Of a DNA stretch of 24,006 nucleotides, positions 1-8,617 are shown piece after piece. The position numbers and the translations under genes were made by a program. Location: the NCBI GenBank assembly GCA_900557255.1, contig USSA01000032.1, positions 1 through 24,006 on the forward strand, read 5' to 3'. Below the pieces are notes generated by a model, which made no database searches, was not told where the DNA came from, and saw only the letters and a list, made by a program, of their open reading frames with translations. Every line of letters begins with the position of its first letter. Positions within the stretch are counted from its first letter, which is position 1. This DNA is from an uncultured Prevotella sp. GTDB lineage: Bacteria > Bacteroidota > Bacteroidia > Bacteroidales > Bacteroidaceae.

Positions 1-100
1 TTGTTGTCTCAGCGGGTATTACATTGAGATAATCACACGAGGTCATCGTGAGCCCAACTGCAAGAATGCAGCCTGCTATAGTTTTATTTGTAATTTTCAT
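1..100 (-). CDS. SusD/RagB-family lipoprotein, N-terminal fragment (runs off window)
   Basis: Only the first 33 codons are present; the gene continues past position 1. The start ATG is at 98-100 on the minus strand, 7 nt after the stop codon of the SusC gene upstream. The translation begins MKITNKTIAGC, has a hydrophobic core, then the lipobox LTMTSC with the acylated cysteine at residue 22. It continues DYLNVIPAE, an opening typical of SusD-like proteins. In this family the protein is a surface lipoprotein that binds the nutrient and closes as a lid over its SusC partner. The SusD call rests on the lipobox, the opening residues and the position directly after susC; the body of the protein is not visible. 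Confidence 0.85.
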   Translation of the reverse strand, partial: MKITNKTIAGCILAVGLTMTSCDYLNVIPAETT

Positions 101-107
101 CTTTATA

Positions 108-3100
108 TTAATTTAATGTAAGTTGAACACCTACGTTGATAGTCATCTGTGTAGGATATTTGGTTGTATAATTGCCACCGCCCATTTCCGGATCCCATTG
201 CTTGAATGGAGAGAATGTGAGCAGGTTGGTTCCATTTACATAGAATCTCATATTCTTCAGAGAGTATCCTATCTCAGCATTCTTCAGCTTAAGGAAGCGT
301 CCATTGCGCAGCCAATAGCTTGACCAGGCTGTGTTGTGGTTGTTGTAGTTGTCCGTGAGGCGTGGATACTTCGCATTCGGATTCTGATTGTCCGGGCTCC
401 AGTGGTCTTCGTCGATGAACTCCAGTACGCCACGGCGATAGGATGAACCAAATGGCTGGATGTCGCTAAGCATGAGTGCAACATTTCCACGTCCCTGGAA
501 GAATACGGAGAAGTCCCAGTTCTTGTAACCTACTGATGGTCCGAAACCGTAGATAATCTTCGGTACGCTTACGCCCAGTGGCACCTGGTCGTCGGATGTG
601 ATGCGGCCATCGTACTTGCCATCGCGGTCTGGCTGGTCAACATACTTGATGTCTCCAGGAGCGATGGCGATGTTGCCAAGCGTAGAGGTTGGACTGTTGG
701 CGATGTCTGCCTTGTCGATATAGAGACCATCTGCAACATATCCCCAAACGGTATTGACGTTCTTGCCCTGTCGTTTCATGGCTGAGCGTGTGCCTGGAGC
801 TTCGTCATATACAGAAATCTCATTGTTGTTGTAGGTAAATGTACCCTGGAATTGGATAGACAGGTCGCGGTTAATGCGTTTGCTATAGTTTACTGCCACG
901 TCAAATCCACGGTTGATTACCTCAGCAAGGTTTCCATAAATCCTTGTGTTGGCTGTTCCTAGATAATTAGGAATAGAGAGTTTCTGCTGGAAGATGTTGG
1001 AACGACGCTCTCTGAACCAGTCGAATGTGATGTTAAGGTCATTGAAGAGCTGCATGTCGAAACCAAGGTCAAGTTTATGACCTACCTCCCAAGAAACATT
1101 CTCATTGCGCAGACGGCCCCATCCTGGTCCTGAATAGGATACATAATTGCCAGGAAGACCTGTTGTGAATCCACCATTGCCGGTAAGCGAAACGTCTTCA
1201 CGGTAAATGAAGCGTTCATAGCCATACTGGTCATTACCCACGAGACCATAGGTTCCGCGTATTTTGAAATTTGAGACTACATTTTTTATAGGCTCCCAGA
1301 ACTTTTCTTCGCTGATATTGTATCCCAAACCTACAGATGGGAAGAATCCCCACTGGTGACCCTTGGCAAATTGTTCTGAACCATTGTAGCCGGCATTGAA
1401 CTCTATGAGATAGCGATGCTTGTAGTCGTAGGTAGCGCGTGCCGCAAAACCTATCTTGCGCTGTGGCAGGGATGCAAGTACACTGGTAGAGTACATGTTG
1501 GAACTATATTGGTTGATATTCCATAAGAGCATGCCCGTCACGTTATGGTCGCCAAATGAGCGGTTGTAATCGAAGTATGCTTGAGCATAGTAACGGCGGT
1601 CGCCATTGTTCTGGCCTGAATTGCTGAGAACTGGTTTTCTTGGATCACCTTTAGGTGTCTGCTCATACGAATATGTTCCATCCTCATTGAGCTGGTAGTC
1701 TTTCAGCTCATAGTGATTGTAGTTGAGTGAGCGGAATGTCGTACTTTTAGACCAGTTCTTGAAAGAGAACATTAAGTGGAAGCCGAGTCCTTTGGTGATG
1801 AAGTCGAGTTTCTGGTCAAAGTTGAGATTTGCCGTGATGGTGCTCGCAAATGAATCCTGATATCCGCTTACCAGGCGTGCCATTGGATTCGAATTACCTC
1901 CATTAGCCAACTGGCGGTAGCCCCAGTGGATCCACTCGTCGCCCTGATTGTTGTATTGTATAGGGAACAGTACTGGATTGGCATTCATCATCTGCGAGTA
2001 AAGGTCGTTGAGTGAACCGGCTATGTTGTTATTGCCGGCGAGAGGAACATGCATGTTGTCAAGTCCGGCATAGAGGTGGAGCGAGATCTTCGACGACTTC
2101 GACATGTTGAAGTCGATGTTGTTCTGGAACGCATATCGCATATAGTCGATGTTGTTGTTGTAAGAATAGTATTCCTTACTGCGATTGCGCAACATACCCG
2201 TTTCATGGCTTACGTTAAGATTCATGAAGTACACGATCTTGCTTGTACCACCACGCACGTTCATATTGGCTTTCTGGTTGTAAGAGGCTGTCTTGAACAT
2301 CTCTTTATACCAGTTGACATCAGGGAAAATCTCGTTATTTACGTGATTGCGGGTATTAGCTATCTGTTCATCGGTATAGAGTGTGTTGCCTGTACCTTCA
2401 TTTCGTACAGCTTCATTGAATAATTCCATAAAGCGGGCACCATTTACAAACTTTGGCTTGGATGTTGGCATGGTGACATTGGCTTCTACTCGGAACGAAA
2501 TCTTTGGCTTGTCAAGATCTTGTCCGCTCTTGGTCGTGATGATAAGTACGCCATTGGCACCACGAGAACCGTACATCGCTGTAGCTGATGCGTCTTTGAG
2601 AATAGAAAAGCTCTCAATGACATCAGGGTCAAGATGGTTGAGGTCGTCTTGTGATATCTCCATGCCATCCATTACGATAAGAGGAGATTTGGCACCGCTG
2701 ATAGTAGCAATTCCGCGAATATAAAAGTCGGAACCGTTGGCTCCTGGCTGACCGCTACTCTGGGTGGCAATAACACCTGATAAGCGTCCTGCAAATGAAG
2801 AAGAAATACTTGCCGAAGGTACGCGCAGTGCTTCTGGTTTTACTTGCTGTACAGATCCCACTACCGTTTCCTTCTTCTGGGTTGCTCCAAATGCTGTAAC
2901 TACCACATCACCCAGTGTTTGAGAATCTTCTTTGAGATGAATGTCAAGTACTTTGTTGCCGCTGAACTTTACTTCCTGAGTTTGAAAACCGATGTACGAA
3001 ACCATGATAGAACCATTTGAAGAATTCACATTGAGGGTGAAATTACCTTCTACATCGGTCACCGTACTTTTCTTAGGATTGTTCTTCAATGCGATTGTAG

Positions 3101-3317
3101 CTCCTATTACAGGTTCGCCGGACTCATCAAAGACCTTTCCGCTAATCTGCTGATGCTTGACTTGTTGGGTAGAATAAACTACGCTTTCTGTCTTGGGCAT
3201 CAAAGAACCAGCAACGCACGTTGCTTCAACATAATTGTTGTTGGCAGCTAGAGATGATATTGGCAAGAGGATTGTTGCACCTATGATGCCAAGCTGCTTT
3301 TTTGCTTCTTTTTGCAT
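108..3317 (-). CDS. SusC/RagA-family TonB-linked outer membrane transporter
   Basis: This is a full-length SusC-type transporter that would import an oligosaccharide or peptide across the outer membrane, driven by TonB. From the ATG at 3317 it has 1069 residues. These are a signal peptide (MQKEAKKQLGIIGATILLP to about residue 25), a carboxypeptidase-regulatory-like domain (about 58-130, with ISGKVFDESGEPVIGATI), a TonB-box-like LGDVVVTAFG (about 135-144), a plug (about 150-260, including the SusC signature SILKDASATAMYGSRGANG), and a beta-barrel ending in VGVQLTLN. An upstream in-frame TTG at 3404 would add 29 residues. I rejected it because it lies inside a TAACTTTG promoter box (3402-3409) and would place charged sequence before the signal peptide. 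The gene is followed at 7 nt by a SusD gene, so the two form an operon. The substrate is unknown: no enzyme gene is nearby in this window. Confidence 0.94.
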   Translation of the reverse strand: MQKEAKKQLGIIGATILLPISSLAANNNYVEATCVAGSLMPKTESVVYSTQQVKHQQISGKVFDESGEPVIGATIALKNNPKKSTVTDVEGNFTLNVNSSNGSIMVSYIGFQTQEVKFSGNKVLDIHLKEDSQTLGDVVVTAFGATQKKETVVGSVQQVKPEALRVPSASISSSFAGRLSGVIATQSSGQPGANGSDFYIRGIATISGAKSPLIVMDGMEISQDDLNHLDPDVIESFSILKDASATAMYGSRGANGVLIITTKSGQDLDKPKISFRVEANVTMPTSKPKFVNGARFMELFNEAVRNEGTGNTLYTDEQIANTRNHVNNEIFPDVNWYKEMFKTASYNQKANMNVRGGTSKIVYFMNLNVSHETGMLRNRSKEYYSYNNNIDYMRYAFQNNIDFNMSKSSKISLHLYAGLDNMHVPLAGNNNIAGSLNDLYSQMMNANPVLFPIQYNNQGDEWIHWGYRQLANGGNSNPMARLVSGYQDSFASTITANLNFDQKLDFITKGLGFHLMFSFKNWSKSTTFRSLNYNHYELKDYQLNEDGTYSYEQTPKGDPRKPVLSNSGQNNGDRRYYAQAYFDYNRSFGDHNVTGMLLWNINQYSSNMYSTSVLASLPQRKIGFAARATYDYKHRYLIEFNAGYNGSEQFAKGHQWGFFPSVGLGYNISEEKFWEPIKNVVSNFKIRGTYGLVGNDQYGYERFIYREDVSLTGNGGFTTGLPGNYVSYSGPGWGRLRNENVSWEVGHKLDLGFDMQLFNDLNITFDWFRERRSNIFQQKLSIPNYLGTANTRIYGNLAEVINRGFDVAVNYSKRINRDLSIQFQGTFTYNNNEISVYDEAPGTRSAMKRQGKNVNTVWGYVADGLYIDKADIANSPTSTLGNIAIAPGDIKYVDQPDRDGKYDGRITSDDQVPLGVSVPKIIYGFGPSVGYKNWDFSVFFQGRGNVALMLSDIQPFGSSYRRGVLEFIDEDHWSPDNQNPNAKYPRLTDNYNNHNTAWSSYWLRNGRFLKLKNAEIGYSLKNMRFYVNGTNLLTFSPFKQWDPEMGGGNYTTKYPTQMTINVGVQLTLN

Positions 3318-3401
3318 ACGCTGATGTTGTTGTTTTGTTAAAATGTTAATATTATTCGATTCTTTTGGATTTATTCCTATTTCCTCGTGTTTTATAATCG
3401 C

Positions 3402-3409
3402 CAAAGTTA
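3402..3409 (-). promoter_or_regulatory. Candidate -7 promoter element for the SusC/SusD pair
   Basis: On the minus strand 3409-3402 reads TAACTTTG, matching the Bacteroidetes -7 consensus TAnnTTTG. It would start transcription near 3395, giving a leader of about 80 nt before the ATG at 3317. No convincing TTTG -33 element sits 19-21 nt upstream, so the promoter may need an activator. The box also argues against the upstream TTG start. Confidence 0.5.
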
Positions 3410-3539
3410 GTGCATTCTGAGTACATATCAGATTGTAGTGTACTTAGACTTATTTAATTGCAAAATTACATTTTTTAGGAGTAAATTATGTTTTTTTAGA
3501 GTTAAAAAACATTAATATGAGAAAAATATATAATTTATT

Positions 3540-3740
3540 CCCGCATAAACCAAGGAATGTACGTCTGAAATTCCCAAGTTATTTAAAATATTAGTTAAAA
3601 CCAAGGCTGCGCAAAGGCTCACGCAACTCAGAAACATCAGAAGTTGCAACTTTCCGTGCAATGTGATGTGCGCTCGCCCTTGGCAGTCTTGGCAGGACAG
3701 GCTAAATATAATGAGCTATTATAATTTGTCTGCCCCCTGA
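3540..3740. repeat. Intergenic repeat-like segment with a large imperfect hairpin
   Basis: The 3405-3800 gap holds no credible gene. Within it, 3691-3734 can fold into a long bulged hairpin: GGCAGGACA (3691-3699) and AAATATAAT (3704-3712) face ATTATAATT (3718-3726) and TGTC/TGCC (3727-3734) around a 5-nt loop. There is no T run on the minus strand after it, so it is not a classical terminator for the susD gene upstream. The rest (about 3540-3690) is richer in GC than the A/T-rich promoter region beside it, contains short internal repeats (ACCAAGG at 3549 and 3600, TTGGCAG at 3680 and 3689), and resembles intergenic repeats I recall from Prevotella genomes. That resemblance is from memory and unverified. 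Confidence 0.35.
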
Positions 3741-3800
3741 TCCTGAATTCTTGTTACCTTAAATTGATTTCATGTGAATGCAAAGCTTATGGCAACTATA

Positions 3801-5417
3801 TTAATAACTTGTATTCTGTTTTAATTTCTTGTTTAAATCCAGGCATCTTTGTGGTATGGGGAAAACCGTCGTAAATCCGGTAGCCTCCTTTTCTAAAGGA
3901 GTTCTTTGATCGTATGCCTTGGTATATTCGCCAAAACGGATGAGATCTTGACGTCTCCAACCTTCCCAAACCAATTCCAGCAGACGCTCCTTTAGAATGT
4001 TGTCCAAATTGGCTTCCACATGAGGCATTCCTACTCGGTCTCTTATAGCGTTCAGCTCTATTGAACCATCCTCGTCATTGCGAACTTTCGCCTCGGCTTC
4101 CATCAACAGCGCGTCACCATATCTAAAAAGGACGATATCGTTGTCAACCTGCCGTCCGTCCGAATAGGCGGTTCGGTCAACCTCGTATTTGCCTACACGG
4201 GCACCTGCCGTTTGTTTATACGGACTGTCACTTAGATTCAGCTTCAATTCCAGTGGCATATACACCAAAGGCTTTCCGTTGTCTAGATATATCTTCTTTC
4301 CGTCAACAAGCACGGTATCTGCATAGAAGTTTATCTTGAATCTATTGTCAACATGATCAGTTCCGTAACCGAAAGCCTTGACGGTTGAAATAGTTGCACA
4401 TGTGCCGTTTTCGGAAGAACCACCATAAGCTCCACCATGTTTGTAGTGGCGTGAGCGGTAAAGATAGTGGTATTCGTTCAAATATAAGTTCTTGTCCAGA
4501 GGGATTGTGAAGATGTTCTCCTTGGAATTTTCATTATGAACCGCAAAGTTCGATGCGTAGTCGCTCTCCAACTCATAGCCTTCTTGCCGCAGTTGCTCGC
4601 AATACCAGATGCAGGTTTCCCAAGCGTTCTTTTTCTCGCCATGCACATTGAAGTAAATGCTTTTCCCGTCCTGACGCTTGCCGTCGGTCCAGTTATCATC
4701 CGTATATATTTCCGCATTCAAGGCAAGCTTTGCAAGCAGGAAGTTTGCGACCGGGCGTGTCACACGTCCGTAATAGTTCCCCTCCTTGTTGGAATGCTCA
4801 TCGGCGAGCTGTGGGGCAACATCCTGCAACTCGTCAACAATAAACTTGAATACCTCACTTCTTTTGCTTTGCGTTACCTGCTCCAATTTCACGTCGTATG
4901 ATGTCACGATAGGAACACGCCCGAACATATCCATCGCATAATAGTAGAACAAGGCTCGTACAGCTCTTACCTCTGCCGTGAAATCTCTTGTCTGTTCTGC
5001 AGAAAGCAGACTTTTATGGCTGTCAATGATAGAAAGCGACTGGTTAGATATAACTATTACCTTGAAGAGATATTTCCATACATTATATAAATTAATATCA
5101 TTGGCATTCCAGTTGTGCTGATACATGTTCTCCCACAAACCGCCATCATACCAGTCTCCACCACGGATAGGAATCATTGCCTCGTCAGTGGTCAAGGTAT
5201 TGTAGTCGTAAATACCCCGACAAGTTCCCTGAAGCCCTTCCGACTCCTGATTGCTCCCTATGTAGTTGTACAGGGAAGCTACTGCGTTTTTGTATATATT
5301 ATCAGCATTGTTGTAGATTGCCTCCTGGTCCAGCTGGTCTTTGGGATGCTCATCCAGACAGCTGCTGAAACAAAGCATTAACGGGGCTGCTAATATGCAT
5401 TTAATAATAGTCTTCAT
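3801..5417 (-). CDS. SusD/RagB-family nutrient-binding outer membrane lipoprotein
   Basis: This 538-residue protein has the usual SusD length. It begins MKTIIKCILAAPLMLCFSSC, with the lipobox cysteine at residue 20 followed by LDEHPKD, an acidic stretch compatible with surface export. The N-terminal half carries the helical SusD fold typical of the family. The C-terminal half contains ERLLELVWEGWRRQDLIRFG, the conserved SusD motif, and the protein ends FPIPQRCLDLNKKLKQNTSY, close to the standard family ending. It would sit on the cell surface and hand substrate to the SusC partner encoded 12 nt upstream. Nothing in the sequence identifies the ligand. Downstream, toward lower coordinates, is a ~480 bp gap before the next SusC start, so the two Sus pairs are probably separately transcribed. 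Confidence 0.95.
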   Translation of the reverse strand: MKTIIKCILAAPLMLCFSSCLDEHPKDQLDQEAIYNNADNIYKNAVASLYNYIGSNQESEGLQGTCRGIYDYNTLTTDEAMIPIRGGDWYDGGLWENMYQHNWNANDINLYNVWKYLFKVIVISNQSLSIIDSHKSLLSAEQTRDFTAEVRAVRALFYYYAMDMFGRVPIVTSYDVKLEQVTQSKRSEVFKFIVDELQDVAPQLADEHSNKEGNYYGRVTRPVANFLLAKLALNAEIYTDDNWTDGKRQDGKSIYFNVHGEKKNAWETCIWYCEQLRQEGYELESDYASNFAVHNENSKENIFTIPLDKNLYLNEYHYLYRSRHYKHGGAYGGSSENGTCATISTVKAFGYGTDHVDNRFKINFYADTVLVDGKKIYLDNGKPLVYMPLELKLNLSDSPYKQTAGARVGKYEVDRTAYSDGRQVDNDIVLFRYGDALLMEAEAKVRNDEDGSIELNAIRDRVGMPHVEANLDNILKERLLELVWEGWRRQDLIRFGEYTKAYDQRTPLEKEATGFTTVFPIPQRCLDLNKKLKQNTSY

Positions 5418-5429
5418 ACTCTTTTCGTT

Positions 5430-8129
5430 TTAAAATTGTACACTCAGTCCCAATGAGTAAGTACGGTATAATGGATAGTTGCGCTTGTCGTCAATACCCA
5501 TCGTACTGTTGACAACATAGCTATTTATCATTGGTGTCAAACCTTTATATCCGGTGATTGTTCCAATGTTGCTAATGTTGCATGATACACGCAAGGAACG
5601 AATAAGCTTGCTCCTCAAAGGCACATTGTAGCCTATTGTCAGATGCTCGAAGTTCAGGTAGTCACCTTTTTCAAGCCAGTAGTCAGAGACTCTCTGGTCT
5701 ATGATGTTCTTCTTTGGAGCATCCTTAAAGACATTGTAGTCTGGGAAGCAAGCCATGCTTGTGTAAGCCAGTCCTGTTCCGTTGAAAATCTTGTGCCCGA
5801 ATGCTCCATTCATCTGTATGGAGACATAGTAATTCTTGTATCTGAAACTTATGTTTGAGCCAAGGATCACCTTTGGTGTGGCTTGTCCTGCAATGTATCG
5901 GTCGCCTCCGTCGCTCAAATCCACCTTGCCATTATGATCAAGGTCCTCTATGTCATAAGAATAGCTGCCGTTCTCGTTCTTGACAAGTCCCTTGCAATGG
6001 GGTAGGTAGAAAACGCCAAGCGGCTGTCCAACTATCTGATAGACCACGTTGTTGTCGCCGCCATTTTGACCAGCACCATCCAATGATCCAATAGCGGTGA
6101 TGTTCGCTGCCGACATGTTCATTCCATTGTAATCACCACTTAGCGAGATAAGTTTGTTGCTTTGAAACGACAGATTCATATTGATGTTAAGATCCATGTC
6201 CTTCTTGCTTATTGGCTGCACGGACAAGCCCAGCTCAAATCCGCGGTTTGACATTGAACCGATGTTTGCCAGCAATGTATTGTATGCGAATGGTGGAACC
6301 GGAACCTCATAGGCATAGAGCATGTCGGTGGTCTTGGAATAGTAATACTCCGCTGTAAGCATAAGCCTGTTGGCAAAGAGACCAATGTCCGCACCGAAGT
6401 TAAACGTTGTCTTCGTTTCCCACTTCAAGTCAGGATTGTTGTTTCTTACCATACCAAGGGTTACTGTCGGAGAATTCTTAATCGGAACAATGCCTGTCTG
6501 CCTTACAGTATTCATGGTTGTGTAGGCTGTGATACCGCCAAGATTGCCGGCCTGTCCCAGACCCGTGCGGAGTTTTAGCACTGACAGCGGTTTTATGTTG
6601 GCAAGGAAGCTTTCCTTCTTCATGTCCCAAGTGAATGATACAGATGGGAAGAATCCCCATGTGTTGTTGTCACCAACCATTGACGATCCGTCACCGCGTG
6701 CATTAACTGCTAAGGTATATCTGTCAAGCAGATTATAAGTGATGCTTCCCATTACAGAAGCCAGAGACTGGTCTTCGTAAGTGCTTTCTGTTCCACCATA
6801 CGGACGGGCTGCCGTCGCACCGAGATTGTCGTAATGAAAATCGTTTGTAGGTATGCCCTTGGCATACACCCAGAAAGCTGTTTTTCTCAGCTTTCTGTAT
6901 TCACTGCTTACTCCAGCAGAGACCTTATGTATGCCGAACTCTTTGTTGAAATCAAGAGATACATTGCCAAGCCATTCCTCTTTCTTGAACTCACCACGGT
7001 ACACGTTGCCTTGTGCCCATACCCATGTCGGACAGAATTGTCCGTTTTCGGTAGAGCCATACAGGTAAGAGCCGAAGGTGGATACACGCCAGTTCTTATT
7101 GAAATCGTAGCTCAGCTTTATGTGTGCGTCAAAGTTCAAATCCTTGGAGTCGTTTTTCTCTTCAAGCAATATCCCCGGTGGGTTGACATGCGTTGCAGAT
7201 TCGTTTTTCAGCCAGTTTCCATGCTTGTCAGTACCAGCAGGGAAAGTTGGATTCTGGCATGCTGCGGAATAGAACAGCATCTGCGTATCAAAGATGTCAT
7301 GGTTCGTGAATGAAGTGCCGAACACTCCGAATTCTCCGGTTAGTCTGTCATTGAAGGCTTTCTGGGTTACATCAACTTTGGCTACAAATACGTTATAGTC
7401 CATCTTCTTGATGATGGTGTTGTGGTCCATTACGCCGAAAGATGCACGATAGTTTGACTGTGGCGTACCTCCGCTGAATGCAAGGTAATGATTGTTCACC
7501 ATACCCGTGCGTGTTATCACCTTGTAGTTATCGGTATTGAACCCTCCGTTGTTGCAATAGATACCCAATGCCTTTGCTGTTGCAACATATTCAGCAGCAT
7601 TGAGCATCTCCAGGTGTCTGTACATCTGCTCGAACCCCACATTACCCTCATACGAGATCTGGAATCCTCGTCCTGTGCCTTTCTTGGTTTTCACCTCTAT
7701 AACACCAGACGCTCCACGTGAACCATACATGGCGGTCTCCGCAGCATTCTTTAATATACGAAAACTCTCGATGTCTGCAGGATAGATGGTTGATAGGGTA
7801 AGTACGTCAGAAGTGACACCATCAATCAGCACTAAAGGGTCATTGCCTCCGATGATGGAGGTTGTACCACGTACTCGCACACTATTGAGCATAGCCATAC
7901 GATCCAGACCGTTGGATGTCACATTGACACCAGCAGCCTGACCACTCAACACGTCAAGGGCGTTGTTGGCCGCACCCTTGTTGGAATGATTTCCAACTAT
8001 CTTTATTATATTACTTCCATTGTCAATGGAATCTTTCCGTTCTGCAGGAACTTGCTTTTGTGCATGAGCCAAAGAACTGCAAAAGAGCGCAATGAGAAGT
8101 AATGTAAAATCTTTTTTGCTCTTTGCCAT
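5430..8129 (-). CDS. Short SusC-like TonB-linked outer membrane transporter lacking the N-terminal domain
   Basis: This is the transporter partner of the SusD encoded 12 nt downstream. At 899 residues it is shorter than most SusC proteins. A signal peptide (MAKSKKDFTLLLIALFCSS, cleavage probably after AHA at 23) is followed by only about 25 polar residues before the plug starts (about 50-150). The plug includes ALDVLSGQAAGVNV, VRVRGTTSIIGGNDPLVLID and RILKNAAETAMYGSRGASG. The carboxypeptidase-regulatory-like domain and a recognisable TonB box (usually a VVV-rich stretch) are absent. The barrel is complete and ends in GLSVQF, with the terminal aromatic residue expected for outer membrane insertion. 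It may contact TonB through an atypical box around NIIKIVGN. The substrate cannot be deduced. Confidence 0.93.
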   Translation of the reverse strand: MAKSKKDFTLLLIALFCSSLAHAQKQVPAERKDSIDNGSNIIKIVGNHSNKGAANNALDVLSGQAAGVNVTSNGLDRMAMLNSVRVRGTTSIIGGNDPLVLIDGVTSDVLTLSTIYPADIESFRILKNAAETAMYGSRGASGVIEVKTKKGTGRGFQISYEGNVGFEQMYRHLEMLNAAEYVATAKALGIYCNNGGFNTDNYKVITRTGMVNNHYLAFSGGTPQSNYRASFGVMDHNTIIKKMDYNVFVAKVDVTQKAFNDRLTGEFGVFGTSFTNHDIFDTQMLFYSAACQNPTFPAGTDKHGNWLKNESATHVNPPGILLEEKNDSKDLNFDAHIKLSYDFNKNWRVSTFGSYLYGSTENGQFCPTWVWAQGNVYRGEFKKEEWLGNVSLDFNKEFGIHKVSAGVSSEYRKLRKTAFWVYAKGIPTNDFHYDNLGATAARPYGGTESTYEDQSLASVMGSITYNLLDRYTLAVNARGDGSSMVGDNNTWGFFPSVSFTWDMKKESFLANIKPLSVLKLRTGLGQAGNLGGITAYTTMNTVRQTGIVPIKNSPTVTLGMVRNNNPDLKWETKTTFNFGADIGLFANRLMLTAEYYYSKTTDMLYAYEVPVPPFAYNTLLANIGSMSNRGFELGLSVQPISKKDMDLNINMNLSFQSNKLISLSGDYNGMNMSAANITAIGSLDGAGQNGGDNNVVYQIVGQPLGVFYLPHCKGLVKNENGSYSYDIEDLDHNGKVDLSDGGDRYIAGQATPKVILGSNISFRYKNYYVSIQMNGAFGHKIFNGTGLAYTSMACFPDYNVFKDAPKKNIIDQRVSDYWLEKGDYLNFEHLTIGYNVPLRSKLIRSLRVSCNISNIGTITGYKGLTPMINSYVVNSTMGIDDKRNYPLYRTYSLGLSVQF

Positions 8130-8171
8130 TTTCTATTTCTTTTACTTTGGTTATGGATGATTTCCGATAAG

Positions 8172-8179
8172 CAAAGATA
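8172..8179 (-). promoter_or_regulatory. Candidate -7 promoter element for the short SusC/SusD operon
   Basis: On the minus strand 8179-8172 reads TATCTTTG, a full match to TAnnTTTG. It is 43 nt upstream of the ATG at 8129, so the leader would be about 35-40 nt. At the expected -33 distance there is only a T-rich run (GTTTTTT), a weak match. Confidence 0.55.
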
Positions 8180-8371
8180 AGGTGCAATACATTAAAAAAC
8201 GTATATAAACTCCAATATTTATGCATTATTAACGATAAAAATCGAAATATGTCGAGTAAATCTCTATCACAGCTGCACCTGCCCGAGAATATAACGATTC
8301 ACGGAGTTTTTTGAGAATGTAAAAAAAATGTGTTTTTCCATTATTACATCACAGGTCAGCAACCATTATTA

Positions 8372-8379
8372 TATATTTG
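8372..8379 (+). promoter_or_regulatory. Candidate -7 promoter element upstream of a small ORF
   Basis: TATATTTG at 8372-8379 matches TAnnTTTG, and the first ATG of a 37-codon ORF follows 29 nt later. No TTG is seen at the -33 distance. The region is A/T-rich, so a chance match is possible. Confidence 0.3.
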
Positions 8380-8407
8380 TATCTTAATGTTATCGTATTA
8401 AAGAACA

Positions 8408-8521
8408 ATGGTAAAAGTCATGAAATTTTTCAAATGTAGTCAATGTGGCTACGGATATTTTTGGCGTTCTCTCATAAATAGTATATCTTTGTATGTACGT
8501 AACCGTCTGATAATCAAATGA
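8408..8521 (+). CDS. Possible small ORF or 5' gene remnant with a CxxC motif
   Basis: A 37-residue ORF follows a TATATTTG box. It starts MVKVMKFFKCSQCGYGYFW; an internal ATG at 8420 gives MKFFKCSQCG. The CxxC resembles the start of rubredoxin/desulfoferrodoxin-like or zinc-ribbon proteins, but the rest matches nothing I recognise and the second half overlaps another promoter candidate (8460-8491). It may be the surviving 5' end of a lost gene, a genuine small protein, or chance. Its TGA overlaps the ATG of a second 25-codon ORF (8518-8595, MIFCRKKNQKLLFK...) in an ATGA arrangement, which suggests translational coupling if either is real. Confidence 0.2.
   Translation: MVKVMKFFKCSQCGYGYFWRSLINSISLYVRNRLIIK
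8460..8491 (+). promoter_or_regulatory. Strong Bacteroidetes-type promoter (TTTG, 20 nt, TATCTTTG)
   Basis: TTTG at 8460-8463 and TATCTTTG at 8484-8491 are separated by exactly 20 nt, the best consensus promoter in this intergenic region. Transcription would begin near 8498, about 230 nt before the receptor gene at 8728. It could drive that gene with a long leader, or the small ORF at 8518-8595. Confidence 0.55.
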
Positions 8522-8617
8522 TATTTTGTAGGAAAAAGAACCAAAAACTACTTTTTAAAGTGGACTCCTTTATTTATCTCCAAATATCGGGTTAAATATT
8601 TAAATATCTTTAGTTAT

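Noticed and set aside
2049..2423. 124-codon plus-strand ORF within the SusC gene
   Set aside because: Antisense shadow of the barrel region, with no start signal or recognisable domain.
3691..3734. Intrinsic terminator for the SusD gene at 3801-5417
   Set aside because: The hairpin has several bulges and lacks a T run on the minus strand; kept as part of a repeat-like segment instead.
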